Shown one piece after another: positions 45,358 to 57,835 of a stretch of DNA of 64,000 bases. Numbering within the stretch: position 1 is the first letter of the stretch; every line of letters starts with the position of its first letter. The notes below the pieces were generated by a model, which ran no database searches, had not been told where the DNA came from, and saw nothing but the letters and a program-made list of their open reading frames with translations. The translations under genes and the position numbers were made by a program. The DNA comes from Leptasterias polaris. Taxonomy: Eukaryota; Echinodermata; Asteroidea; Forcipulatida; Asteriidae. The stretch is from positions 620,001 to 684,000 of the forward strand of contig JAZGTN010000064.1 of NCBI GenBank assembly GCA_037783415.1. Reading direction: 5' to 3'.

Positions 45358-47800
45358 TGTATATAGGGGCTAGATCACGTCGAAGACCCCGTGACAAAAA
45401 TCTATCGTATGTTTTAGACGACCAAATAAACGATTTTTTTTTCAAACAGATAAATAATATTATAATTAGAAAAAAATAATGTTTGAATCTTGGTTTTGTA
45501 TTCCTCCCATTCATTCGTGAAATTAGGCTCTTTTATTTCTCTAAAAAGACCGGCCGCTTGGTTCGCCAAAGCACAACGTACGGGCTGGCAAGGCATGCAT
45601 TCGGTAGCGATCTATATGATACGTTCACAGGTCTCGATGTGGGAGCTGAATGGGCTCGATTCTACAAAGCACTAAGGTCCATCTTTTAAGATTAGTTTTC
45701 AGTACCATAGTGATTTGTATTCTGACATCCCACTTTGCTTAGCAATTGAGACTGATTTGCATTAAAGATCAATCTTAGCTCTTTGTGAAGTTGAGCCCAT
45801 CCAGATCACGCCACTTCCTGAATGAGTTATAGAGTGTTTATGTGACCTTCGTTTGAATTCACCTTTGAACAAAAATGTTTGTCACAATTTGCTGCCGATC
45901 CATAAAGCAAATTTTCGTATCGGGTTGATCCGTATGTCTTGTGACTGAGTGAATTGTCGTGCTTTTAGCTAGCATTCTGCACCCCTGTGTACCGAAATGG
46001 TGTCACGAAGGTACACAAAGGACCACTTTATTTGACGGTGACATGTCTGCGGTTTTCGGTGGCAGGAGTTGCTGGACATTTAAATGTTTTAACTGAATAA
46101 TCAGAGTAAAATGTCCACTTAGTCCATGTTTATATCCCACTTTCAAATGTGTCGTATAAACTATGTCATGCGTATAGGTCTGTTTTTGCCGAAAACGACG
46201 ACTTGTAGTACGAGTTATAGTCATTCGTACATTACGTCTATGACCGTTTTGCCATCTAAACGGACGAATAAAACAAGCACGCAAAGCAACAATGTGAACA
46301 ACTAAGATTTTGTAAATTTCTTACCTGACTCCTCCAACGTGCCAAGAGATATACATAAACAATACGTCTGGTATACACGACAAGTTTAGCTGAACGTCTT
46401 AGAAGCAGCACATTAAGTTGTTACAATTGAACCACCAAATCTGTATACATCAGTACGGCAATGCTGAACGGTAGGATGTTGTATACCTTGCGATACCTAG
46501 CATGCCGTTGCTATAAACCCTGACACTACATACATCAGAGCCACTGGGGTTAAGTTACTTTACTCATGTATGTCATTAATAAATAATGAGACTCCCTCCA
46601 TTTCGGCTGCAACATAGTGGTAGCCGCGACTTCCTCCGTCAAGCATTTATTCCACATGATATCACACAGGAGAATGCACCCTGAAATCTTCGACCTGCTG
46701 CCAACAAATCGATAAAGTCCTGCACTTCCTGCGGATAACACATAGTATGCGCGATATTGACGGCATCGTAAAGGATTGTTTTACACGTAATTACAGTCCA
46801 ATTGTATGTCTTATCCGAGATTCTATGACTACCTACCTGTTGAGTTTTACCATCTAAGGCACATGGCATTGTCATAACGACAACATTAATTGCAAGATAT
46901 CAGGCAAGAACACAGATTTGGAATAGGACATGCAGATGAAGTGGCCTCACAATGTATTAACAATTCAACAAAAACCTGTCCGGCGCATTACATTAACTTA
47001 ATAATGACCTGTGATGATATCATGGGAATTGTCATGAAACACCAATGGTCATTTTAGATTTCTGTAAAAAACGATTGTAGGGATGTAGAGGCATTGGTGT
47101 TTGTCTCCAAAGTAGAGCTTGGGAAATAGCTTTCCCTTCAACTCCCAAATTCTACCACATGACTCAAAGTCATGGAATACTTATTCGACACCCGGCTACA
47201 GTTTCGTCTACTTGTTAGGTTTCGAAAGATTTGTTGTGGGTCTTGCAAGTACATAAACTAATATACATTTCTGATTGTGCAGAAAATGTCACTTTTAGTC
47301 TGACTTTCACATACTCAATTACTTTCAAATTTCCGAATGAGCAATTCTATTAACTAAAACACTTAGTTGAATATGGTTGAACACATTGTGAGTTTGAAAA
47401 AAAGATACAACACTGTATGATGATGTTGTATTTTTTGTATTTGAAGAGATCAAAGGCAACTGTAGATAGAGAAGCAAGTTTGATTTCGACCTAACGTACT
47501 TTCAACTGTGTCTTTGAGGTCAAAGAACAATTCATCAATTGAAGCCATGTTCATATTCTCTACCACTTTGGCTCTAGAGCTCATCAAATCTCCTTGCGAA
47601 TATTATTCAATGAACTTCTGGTTTTCTCATTGAACTTCCGGTTTGCACCGTGAAATTGAGGTGAAGTAAATTAATGTATTTTTGTTTTTTGTCTTTCAAA
47701 ACTAATCCGACGATTGTAAAAAGAAAATTTATGTTAGTGTGTAGTTCACGAGTTTTTATATCTTGGAACATTAATACTTTGATTTAGTCTCACTAGCAAT
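45358..47800. other. Gene-poor stretch
   Basis: No gene recognised. The minus ORF at 46,639-46,875 (MTMPCALDGKTQQ, then a GTAGGT donor-like site; also TILYDAVNIAHTMCYPQEVQ) has protein-like composition but no family I can name. The plus ORF at 45,483-45,689 is similarly unplaced. Confidence 0.4.
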
Positions 47801-47804
47801 TTAC

Positions 47805-48190
47805 CCGGAATACAGATCTGGATACAGAGATCTGGAAGTAATTGTGAAGTTGGGCTACAGAACTGGAAGTATGTGTGAAGTCGGGTTTACATCTGAATGT
47901 GAGGTTGGATACATTATCTGGAAGTATATGAAGTTGGGTTACAGAACTGGAAGTACGTGTGAGGTTGGATAAGATCTGAAAGTACGTGTGAAGTTGGGTA
48001 CATATCTGAATGTGAAGTTGGGTTACAGAACTGGAAGTATGTGTGAGGTTGGATAAGATCTGAAAGTACGTGTGAAGTTGGGTACATATCTGAATGTGAA
48101 GTTGGGTTACAGAACTGGAAGTATGTGTGAGGTTGGATCAGATCTAAAAGTACACGTGTGAAGTTGGGCACAGATCTGCAAGTATGTGTG
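47805..48190. repeat. 28-bp minisatellite with 84-bp higher-order period
   Basis: Units of the type GTGTGAAGTTGGGTACAGAT plus CTGGAAGTA. The string ACAGAACTGG recurs at 47,941, 48,025 and 48,109, exactly 84 bp apart, that is three 28-bp subunits. It directly abuts the left tip of the next element. Confidence 0.92.
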
Positions 48191-48224
48191 AAGTATATGG
48201 TGTTCCATATGTGCTACTCGTGTC

Positions 48225-48490
48225 CGTCGCGTTTTCATTTTGTCCGTCGCGTTTTCATTTTGTCCGTCGCGTTTTCAATTTTGTCCGTCGCGTTTTCAAT
48301 TTTGTCCGTCGCGTTTTCAATTTTGTCCGTCGCGTTTTCAATTTTGTCCGTCGTGTTTTCAATTTTGTCCGTCGCGTTTTCAATTTTGTCCGTCGCGTTT
48401 TCAATTTTGTCCGTCGCGTTTTCAATTTTGTCCGTCGCGTTTTCAATTTTGTCCGTCGCGTTTTCAATTTTGTCCGTCGCGTTTTCAATT
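48225..48490 (+). repeat. Left 21-bp CGTCG tandem array
   Basis: About 12-13 copies of a 21-bp unit GTCCGTCGCGTTTTCAA plus TTTT, extremely regular (one T for C change at about 48,352). The first two units are shorter. Period divisible by three keeps all frames open; ORFs there are artefacts. Confidence 0.97.
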
Positions 48491-49734
48491 TTTCTTGCTG
48501 GCGAGAAATTTAGTGCCAGCACCAAATTTCTAAAAACATTGTCAACGACCGTCATGGGCCGTCGTTGACAGTGTGAACGAAATCGCGAATTCTCGAATTT
48601 TTATTTGAAAAGTTGTCATCGAAAAATCATAAAACCTTAAGTTTTTTCTTCAAAGATGTCTTCCTTATATCCCAAACCATCATGCCTAGGCGCCCCCAAT
48701 TAATTAACCTACTAATTAACTCAGCCCAATTAATTTAACAATTGCATAAATTAGCACGTTTGCGAATTTACTATTTAACGTCCGGAAGAAACACGCAATT
48801 TTCATTTGAAAAGTTGTCATCGAAAAAACATAATATCTTAAATGTTTCTTTACAGTTGTCTTCCTTATATCCCAAACCATCATGCCTAGGCGCCCCCATT
48901 TAATTAACCCACTTATTAACTCAGCCCAACTAATTGAACATTTGCATAACATAGCCCGTTTGCGAATTACTGATAAGTTTGTTATATAAATCTTCACGCA
49001 CAGACACCCCTGTAATTGATGCAGGTCCGTACTTTCTGCTAGCTGCAGAGTTGATTTCTTTAATCTCAATGATGCTGTAAATAAAGAAGAAACCAATTTA
49101 ATCTTTTAAAACCCTGTCATGAGCCCAGTGTCCTCCTACGATGAAGATGTTACTGACTGCGAGTGGGAAAATCAAAATAATCACCGAAACCCATTCCTTC
49201 ATAAACATGTTGGATCTGAAAACATGAATTTATCTAATTACTCGCACCAAAAGTGATTTCCCAGATTAATCTGTTGAAATCAATCTTCTAGACTTGCCTA
49301 TGCTTTTCCACAATTTCATAAAACCACACTTGCCATCTTTAGAAAATATTTATTTTCAGAATACAAGTTGACATAAACACATTAAATATCAAGTAAAAGG
49401 TTACATATTTCATTTACCGTTTTTTTCTTTTTCTTTTAGCAAACATTTGTTTTCCTAATGAACAAACATTGACTATATAAAACACACTGTCAGGAACCTC
49501 ACACACATGCAATCGGGGAACTTCTAATTATCCTGTTTTTGATTGTACAACATTTTTTTCGGCAGCATCTCCAATTTTTTAAAGCACACTTTTGAACTGA
49601 GGACCCTTTATACTCAACCGGGGACCAAAATTATTGTCCTCTTTTGTTATAATATCCCCGGTTTGAATGTGTATACCTACACCTATGTCCACACACAAAC
49701 TTTACTACAAACGAAAAACCCAAGTTCTATAACA

Positions 49735-50172
49735 TTTGCAAATTACTGAGTGACCTGGGCCCAATTTCATAGAGCTGCTTAAGCCCAAGAAGTAGCTTAG
49801 CACAAGAAAATTTGGTACAGGTAAAAACTAAAACCATTCGATTTACAACAACATTTCCTATTTTTGTTGTTTTTATCACAAACTGACGGATGGTTTTAAA
49901 CATATGCATTGCCATTAATTGTTTAACAGCTAGTAAGCCCAACTGATGGAGTCACATTTTAACATCAGATAAATTAACCTTAAATTGTTGTTCATATTCT
50001 CAGAGGTTAACAATTACATTTCTTATCAAACCATATGTTATTTGTCTTCGTACTCTGTTCAGGGTTATCAATCATGATGCATTGAGACTTGGAAACTGGA
50101 TACTCCTGGTATCATATTAATTCTCAACAACAGATCTTTGTAACTTGTTAATTTCCCTTTACACCTCACATA
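49735..50172. mobile_element. ~440-bp insertion in the core, with GGGCCCAATTTC end
   Basis: Absent from the otherwise matching core at 29,331-30,175 (empty site at TTCTATAAC / AATAATATAAACATTAC). Contains GGGCCCAATTTCATAGAGCT then GCTTAAGC near 49,757, an end I associate with a common echinoderm MITE. The other end is not clear. Confidence 0.6.
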
Positions 50173-51049
50173 TAATATATTAACATTACTCTTTCATATC
50201 ACAAGAAAGTGCCACTTACGTCCTTAACAAACAATGTTAACCAACAAATCAAAAATAAAACTACTTCTGCAACAATTCATATCTACGACAGTTTTAACCC
50301 ATCAAAACCATTGGCTTGGAGAAAGGGAGACTCCTGTGATATAGACTAGCTCATACAATCTTACATTAAGCCACTATAAGCACGCTGACATTGGCCTAAA
50401 AGTTATTGAAATAGTATGAAAAAAACTCTTTTCCTGATATCAAGATCATGTCCTAAACCAGCACATGATTTTTCGATGACAACTTTTCAAAAATCAAAAT
50501 AAGGTAGTTGCGTGTTTAACCATAGAATTTGTTACAGTCAATTCGCATACAGGCTATATTTTGCGATTGTTTAATTAGTTGGGCTGAGTTAATTAGTAGG
50601 TTAATTAAATGGGGGCGCCTATGCATAATGGTTTGGGATATAAGGAAGACAACTGTAAAGAAACATTTAAGATATTATGTTTTTTCGATGACAACTTTTC
50701 AAATGAAAATTGCGTGTTTCTTCCGGACGTTAAATAGTAAATTCGCAAACGTGCTAATTTATGCAATTGTTAAATTAATTGGGCTGAGTTAATTAGTAGG
50801 TTAATTAATTGGGGGCGCCTAGGCATGATGGTTTGGGATATAAGGAAGACATCTTTGAAGAAAAAAACTTAAGGTTTTATGATTTTTCGATGACAACTTT
50901 TCAAATGAAAATTCGAGAATTCGCGATTTCGTTCACACTGTCAACGACGGCCCATGACGGTCGTTGACAATGTTTTTAGAAATTTGGTGTTGGCACTAAA
51001 TTTCTCGCCAGCAACAAATTTGGTGCTGGCACCAAATGAAAAGGCGACG

Positions 51050-51205
51050 GAAAAAATTGAAAACGCGACGGAAAAAATTGAAAACGCGACGGAAATAATT
51101 GAAAACGCGACGGAAAAAATTGAAAACGCGACGGACAAAATTGAAAACGCGACGGACAAAATTGAAAACGCGACGGACAAAATTGAAAACGCGACGGACA
51201 AAAAT
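51050..51205 (-). repeat. Right 21-bp CGTCG tandem array
   Basis: Mirror of 48,225-48,490: units AAAATTGAAAACGCGACGG with GAAA or GACA variants; the GAAA variants cluster on the inner side. Confidence 0.95.
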
Positions 51206-51269
51206 GAAAATGGAGTGGCACATAATTATGGAACACCATACTCAACAGCCATCAGAAGTTTCTGTACCA

Positions 51270-52110
51270 TGCATCGTCGTGAGTATCAGACCCACTCCTC
51301 CAGTTGCTGCATTGCTTGAGTTGCGCCTTGTTGCTGCAGTTTAAAGTGTCCAAGCTCAGTCTTACGGAGTTGATCTCATCTTCCCTCCCTTCCTTGTGGT
51401 CTAGGCTATGCTCCCGCAAGCCACAGACTTCGATCCCCTATTTCTTCATATTCCAAGCTAGCTCCTCAGTCTTTAAAGCACCCCACCCTTCGCCCATCAT
51501 GGGGTTGAACGTCCGGATATTTTAGGTCGCATTTGACAGCTGCCCCCCGCCGTCCGTCTATCAAAACCATTCCACTGGGTGGGTTTGGGGCAACAACTTC
51601 ATCGACTCCGGCCCCTTGAAGTATACGATTTGCGTTTCCTGTGTACACTGGTCGGGACGCCACCTCTCTAGCCAGGCCCCTTCTTGCCGTTTTCGTTACG
51701 GGAGGGTTTTTGTGGTCAGAGTTGTCCTTCTCCTATAGGCAGATTGCTGACTTAGGCTAACAAGGTTTCAGCCTACCTGGGTTTGTGATCAGAATAGTCC
51801 TTCTCCTAGGTGGACTGGCAACCAAGTCTTACGAGCTCCACCTACCCGGAGCAACCTGGTTATAGTGCCAGGAACATGCCTACACCATCTGCCATTTAGT
51901 AGAAATAGGGTTGGCACGAGAAGCCCGACAGGATTTAATTAGTAGAAGCTAATGATGAGGCGCCGTGCTCTACAATGAGACACTTCTGTGAGAAAGGAGC
52001 AGCTCAACTCTCTATTCCACCCCAGCACATCCCCGTTTAACCCCCTACAAGTTTTTTCAACTAAAATAATTGGACCTGTAAGACCAGTGCCTGTCTTTAT
52101 CCTTGCGGAT
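51270..52110 (-). mobile_element. Probable LINE 5' region fragment
   Basis: GC-richer than its flanks. Contains two AGTCCTTCTCCTA-like repeats (about 51,724 and 51,806) and the minus ORF at 51,466-51,663 (NPPSGMVLIDGRRGAAVKCD). It resembles untranslated leader DNA of RTE-type LINEs, but no endonuclease or RT coding is present. Identification tentative. Confidence 0.3.
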
Positions 52111-53030
52111 AAAGATCGAGAGGGGACCGGACACAAAGTCTGTTATGCGCTCAGTAATGAAACACTTAACAGATTTTAACCTAATCTTTCTTCAGTTTGT
52201 TAGTGAAGTCAACACGGTTTGAGAAACACAGTCGGCGTAAAATCTTCATTTTCTCATTAGTTTCCGTATTTTATTTATTTCATTTTTATTTATTACATTG
52301 ATTGTAAGTTTAAAATGTAATAATTCCACCGATATGTTTTGGGGTGGGAAAAAAGGTGACGTGATAAAAATTAAAATTGCATAAAATTGCACCGCGTTAA
52401 TCTCTCTTAGCTGATGGCTCAGAGGTGCCTTTTCATCGCGAGACTTACACGGTCTTTTGCAAAATCCAATGCCATGTGGCTTTTCTTATCACGCTGTAAA
52501 AAGAAAATCGTGTAGCGCCGGTTATAACACGGTAATTGTGTATTTATCACGTGATGTGCTATTATGTTCAAAGACGCATGTACATGGCTCAGAGAAACAC
52601 GACGTAGACTACGTGCCCCATGGGGTATATTACACTGACGTGCCCATCGTTGGTCAAGCGCCTTGCATAATATTAGCCCCGGGTATGAGGTTGTAATTAC
52701 GCTGGTGCTTGATAAATTGATTTACATTCCTTTGTGATGTGCCGTAGGAAGCAATGAAGAAATCGTTCGTCACTGTTCGTCTCTGTTTTTTAACTGTGCC
52801 AATAATAACAGCAGATCACCTCCTGTTTCAAAGATCAGAAATTTAATCTTCGGCCAAAGTTCTTTCAATAAAATAAGGTAATTTTCTGTTGAAATGTTTA
52901 TTCAACTAAACAGCGGAATGCAATGTTCAACAACAAATTAATAAAGAAATAAAATTGATTTCACTTTATAATGTTTGTTTTCCCCCCTACAATCTATTAC
53001 CATGGTATAACTAAATTGTTGTATGCTGTT
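52111..53030. other. Gene-free stretch
   Basis: AT-rich DNA with no recognised gene. The ORF at 52,457-52,696 (SYHAVKRKSCSAGYNTVIVY) has no family that I can name. Confidence 0.45.
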
Positions 53031-54246
53031 GCAGGGAACCCCAAAGCGACCAGTGTGTTCATGTGTCTAATAATCCAACTTTGTGATTAACATACTTACA
53101 ATGAAAAGTTAAGTTGGTGGTCGCGCCCTTTAGGCTCACTCTCTTTTTACATTTTAGCTTTGAGCAAGAGAAAACAAATTTATTTTCAGGATGTATTTTT
53201 CTCTAGTTGGCCATGCTCCAGATACTATTCATTAGGGAGGGATAGGGTCCTAGAGCTCTCTGTGGGTATTGTTTGGTATTCAATTCATCATTTTATTCCA
53301 GAAATATTGTCATTTTTAGGGCTACTTATCGGGTCTTTGTAAAATTGTATGTGTATGTAGCTAGCCTTGTGTTGACCTTTCGCCCAAAGTGACTGTGTTA
53401 ATGCTATTTTGTTTTGTTTAGTATTGGAGAATTAAAATCAGTACAGGAGATTATTTTAAACTTTCGACGTCACCATTAGGATGTAGCTTTTGGTGTATTT
53501 TGGTGAATGCTCGTCCTATAATGTAGGGAACCCAAGTGCGCCCTCAGTGTTCAAGTGTGTAATCCAACTTTTGTGATTTACATAATAACACTAAAAAGTT
53601 AACTTTGGGGTCGCAATTCCTTTGGGCTCATTTTGTTTTCCATTTGTAGCTTTGAGCAAGAGAGAGCACAATATTTTCTGTCTGTATTTCTCTCCATTTC
53701 TTTTTTTTTGGGGGGGAGGCATGCTCCAAATACTATTCAGATAGTGTCCTAGAACTCTCTGTGAGTATTGCTTTGTATTCAAATCATCCTATTCCAGAAA
53801 TATTGTAATTTTTAGGGCTATTTGAATGGGTATATTATTGTATATTGTAAGTGTGTGTGTGTGAGTAGGTAACCACATTCAAACCGGGACCTATAACAAA
53901 AGAGGACAATAGGTCCACGGTTGCTATCACAAAGGAAAGCATTGTGGTCCACGGTTGCTATCACAAAGAGTTGAACAAAGGAGGGTCCACGATTGCAGGC
54001 TGTTACACACTTGGGTGTGCGTGTTCTTACACATGCGGGGTACTTTTAACAATGGAACAATGGACCCCACAAGGTAATTTCAATAGGAACAAAATTGGGC
54101 CCACAAGGAAATTCTTCAGAAAAGGGAATAATAGAACAATAGCAGTAGCCCACAAACCGGATTTGTGTGGGTGGGTGTGTGTGTGAGATAGCCAGCCTCG
54201 TGTTGTGCTGACCTTTTGCCCTTCACACTTAGTGACTGTGCTTCTA
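53030..54246. repeat. Diverged ~490-bp tandem duplication
   Basis: 53,034-53,440 and 53,526-53,850 (plus 54,180-54,246) share GGGAACCC, AATCCAACTTT, TTTGAGCAAGAGA, CATGCTCCAGATACTATTCA, AGAGCTCTCTGTGGGTATTG and CAGAAATATTGTCATTTTTA. The second copy is interrupted at 53,865-54,180 by DNA containing TATAACAAAAGAGGACAATA (reverse match to the core at 29,810-29,850) and repeated GTCCACGGTTGCTATCACAA. Confidence 0.75.
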
Positions 54247-55242
54247 CTGTTAAAACCATATCTGGCGTCGTGCGTCGTGCGTCGTGCGTCGTGCGCCGTA
54301 CGTCGTGCATCGTGCATCGTGTGTCGTGCATCGTGCGCCGTACGTCGTGCGTCGTGCGCCGTGCGTCATGCGTCGTGCGTCGTGCGTCGTCCGTCGCCCG
54401 TCGCCGTCGTGCGTCGTGCATGCCTCCTCCAAATTATCCCACGTTGAATTTTATTTTTTGGGGCAAAAATAACACTTGGTTTGAAAATAATAACCTTGTC
54501 GTATTAAATAAGTACTGTAAATAAATAAATAAAACTCAGCGGTAGATTGTATTTCTAGGCATAACTCATAATTATTGTGCACAACCATGACAACAGGCCT
54601 TGTAAGTTGTATTGTAATATTTCTGTCTGTTACATGTACACGATATCACAAATCAGACCCCGGACATACCATAGTAACGTTGAACTGATGCAGTAAATAC
54701 TCATGTTAGATTCCTTAATAGTTTGAACGAGATGAACTTATTCAGCATTATTTTGATGCCGGATACACATACAGTGAAATTTGTTGTATACTGAAGCTTC
54801 GACATGACTTGAATTGCAGGTAGGTGCACACAAGACTTTAGAAAAGTGTTTTATTAGCACAATAAATAGTGCTGATATGCTGGACTACCTGAAATCCTTG
54901 GCCCTATCCCCCTGGCACCAAAAAAAATAAATAAAATAAAAATATAAAAAAATCTGAAATTGGCAAACCAAGTGTTATTTTTGCCCCCAAAAATAAAATT
55001 CAACGTGGGATAATTTGGTGGGAGGCACGACGCACGACGGGCGACGGGCGACGGACGACGCACGACGAAAAATGGCATATATGGAACTGACATATGGCAG
55101 ACATGGGATACAATAAAGAGCAAGAGGCGACGGACGACGGGCGACGGGCGACGGACGACGCACGACGGGCGACGGGCGACGGACGACGCACGACGGGCGA
55201 CGCACGACGGGCGACGGGCGACGGCAGATATGGAACACCATA
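54247..55242. mobile_element. 1.0-kb CGTCG-array element
   Basis: The right tip TATGGAACACCATA (55,229-55,242) equals that of the 3.0-kb element; the left tip is degraded to CCATATCTG. Subterminal arrays: left 54,269-54,418 (GTCGTGCGTCGTGC), right 55,025-55,225 (GGGCGACGGACGACGC). Next, inside, a ~75-bp inverted pair (CAAATTATCCCACGTTGAAT at about 54,429 and its complement ending about 55,017). The middle (54,500-54,955) is gene-free. Deletion derivative of the same group as 34,239-43,296. Confidence 0.72.
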
Positions 55243-55244
55243 GT

Positions 55245-57835
55245 TGAGCGAGTTTCAAAGAGAACCATTAAAGCAGCGTTCCGGGATAATCCAGGACTGA
55301 CAGTCATACGCGTCAACAGAAGGTGACAATGATGAGAAAAAGGTAAACTTCTACAGCAAATTGAGACAGACACTCGAGTTAGTCACTCAACACAACTTCT
55401 TGACTGTCCTTGGCGACTTCAATGTCAAGCTAGGTCCTGAAGATTTACTCATCACAGCCACTCGAAAGAAAAGACCAACGACAGCGGCAGTTGCCTTCTT
55501 GAAGTCGTGGAGGAGCACCGGCTATACTGGCAGCAGCAAACACACTGTTCCAGAAGAGGAGAGGCAAGATGTAGACATGGATTAAGTCACCGCAGAACAC
55601 GACCCACCAGCTAGACTGTATGTACTTGTGCGTATAGGAAGTGGAGGAATAGAGTAAACAACTGTGAAGCCTACAGTTCCTTCGGGTCCCTACACTCAGT
55701 TCAGACAGCTGTAGTACGACTCGGCTTCAGAGCACCAAAGAAGTTGGGAAAACCAACGAGTGGAACAAGCTATGTAGTCGTAAACAAGGAGCAACAGACT
55801 TGCTATGCTGTTGAAGTCAGGAATAGGTATCAGGTGATGCAAGGTGATGGGGCAAGCTCTGGGACCTTTACAAGCACCCTGTGTCTGCAAGCAAGAGGCT
55901 GTGGAAGCTTGTCTAAAGCAAGTATAGAGAAGAAAAGAAAAGAGAGAAACAAGGACTCGCGAAATCTTGCCGCGAGGCAGAGGTTGCTTGAGGCAGAGAT
56001 TGCTTGCGGCATATTATGGTTCCTTAAACAGAGACAAAGATTCTGAGCTGATGCAGGAGATTAGCTGAAGAAACAGGAGCTACAGTGTTTATACTACTAT
56101 CGAAAGAGAGGAGCTGGAACAGAAGATGGCAGAGATTGAGAATGCGCATGTAGCCCAGCAGCACTCAAGTAGCTGGTCAGTGATCAACAACAACTCTGGA
56201 CGACGTAGCTTCCAAGCTGCCAAGCTCAAGGTCCTAAGGAACTGAGGAGAGGGTGCTGCACTGGCACGCACACTTTCAGAAGCTGCTTGGAAACCCGCCC
56301 GAGATAGTAGATGAGGATACACCAATAGTCCGGGTGTTTAGCAACCTGCCCTTACCTGACGGTCCATTCACCCCAAGGAGTACCAGAAGGCCATGGCAAG
56401 TCGAACACCAAGACAGGTAAAGTCTGTTGTGACAACACCTCGAGCTACTCAAGTTTTCCCACTAGACGATATAGTACCGGCACTTATACCTATGAGTCGT
56501 GGGAACTACCAGATGACTGGGTTACTCTCAACATCGTACAGGTACTCTAGTCGGGTGACCTCTCGAAACCAGACAACTACCGGGGAATCATTCTGTTCTC
56601 GCTTGTCATGAAGACATACAACCGCATGATTTTGAACCTCATACGCCCTGTACTGGATCCACTCCTACGAGACTCCCAGAATGGCTTTCCCAAAGCGAAA
56701 CACAGTCGGGCATATCATTGCCCTGCGGAGAATATTGGAAGCAGTCAAGGAGAAGAACATGTCATGTGTTATCACCTTCATTGATTAAAAAAAAATTTTT
56801 TTGACTCTGTACACCGAGGCAAGCTTGAGATCCTTCGTGCATGTGGTGTCCTAGCCTGAACATCTGACGCCACACTTCGAGACAGGGGACCAGTCTAGTT
56901 GTGTTCCAGAGAAGGTAGTGTTTAAATGGAAAACATTTACAAAGGTGGGCACCTCAGATGGTACAACGGACCTCTTCGAGATCCAGGCCGGAGTTTTCCA
57001 GGGGAACACGCTAGCACCCTTCTTGTTCGTGCTTGTGCTGGACTATGCGCTGAGGCGCGCAGTTTGAGGAAAGGAGGAGTAGCTGGGCTTCACGCTTACC
57101 AGGCGACGGAGTCGGAGAGTTCCAGCAGTGGTGATCACAGAACTGGAACTCGCTGATGGCATTCAACACTGCGCACCAAGCACGATTTTTGATTGCAGCT
57201 ATTGAGCTCCAGTGCAGCCGAGTAGGGCTTCAGCTAAACTCAAAGAAGACCAAGGTGACGACGTTCCTCGGATGATAGTATAATCTAGACACGAGATTGC
57301 GCTACCCTAGAGGTTGTTGAAGGGCGCCCTCATAGGATCAACCGAGAGCGAGATGAAAGTGAGGAGAGCTCTGCCATGGAAGGCCCAATGGCATGAACCG
57401 ATTGTGGAGATCTGATCTTTCAAACAACTTACATCAAGAGACTTATGTTCGTGGCTACAGTTGAGTCTGTACTTCTGTATGGAGCCGAGACGTGGACAGC
57501 CAAACACGAAAGAGCACTTGACGGGTCTATATAAGAATGCCAAGGATGGCACTCGACATGGCACCCTGCCCAGAGTATCTGCAAAGGTCGGGGAGCGGGG
57601 GATGGGGCTGGCTGGCCACTGTGTGCCTCATCCAGAGTTAATTTGCATCCCATCTAGTGCTGTGGGAACCCGTCGATGGAGCTAGGAGCATGGGCAGGAG
57701 AGATTCACATAATGTCAACCAGCTGAAGAAGGATGCCGCTGAGTTGAGGACACTTATACTGGACCGGGACGCGTGGAAAGCGACCATCAGAGGCGCCTAT
57801 AGTGTCGGCTGAAGAAGACCTCTCATAATACTAAC
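55245..57835 (+). mobile_element. RTE-type LINE, frameshifted
   Basis: Endonuclease part: LTVIR, then LRQTLELVTQHNFLTVLGDF then NVKLGPED (55,290-55,450), and WRNRVNNCEAYSSFGSLHS. RT part: YRGIILFSLVMKTYNRMILN, LIRPVLDPLLRDSQNGFPK (56,580-56,700), FEIQAGVFQGNTLAPFLFV (56,970-57,045, partly other frames), a corrupted FADD box (ELADG near 57,150), LQLNSKKTKVTTF, and the C-terminus SVLLYGAETWTA, LKKDAAELRTLILDRDAW (to 57,810). Many frameshifts and stops. Begins exactly beside the 1.0-kb element. Confidence 0.85.

Larger units (their letters stand above)
48196..51240. mobile_element. 3.0-kb element: TATGGTGTTCCATA ends, CGTCG arrays, satellite arms, core
   Basis: The left tip TATGGTGTTCCATA (48,196-48,209) is mirrored exactly at 51,227-51,240. 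Inside come ~21-bp tandem units GTCCGTCGCGTTTTCAA (left 48,225-48,490, about 12-13 copies; right 51,050-51,205, about 7-8), then GTGCCAGCACCAAATTT, a GTCAACGACCGTCATGGGCC hairpin, CGCGAATTCTCGAAT, two satellite monomers per arm (48,600-49,020; 50,466-50,920) and a core homologous to 29,331-30,175. Symmetric and complete-looking, without transposase. No target duplication is visible. Confidence 0.8.

Noticed and set aside
47914..48171. ORF with a 28-residue repeat (PTSHVLSDLIQPHTYFQFCN)
   Set aside because: Generated by the 84-bp minisatellite; no start context, no domain.
48225..48490. CRISPR-like array
   Set aside because: Units are contiguous 21-mers without variable spacers, in a eukaryotic transposon end with a mirror-image copy.
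48158..48568. ORFs with FSILSVA, FVRRVFN or KIENATD repeats, also at 50,941-51,344
   Set aside because: The 21-bp array period is a multiple of three, which keeps all six frames open; no protein family fits.
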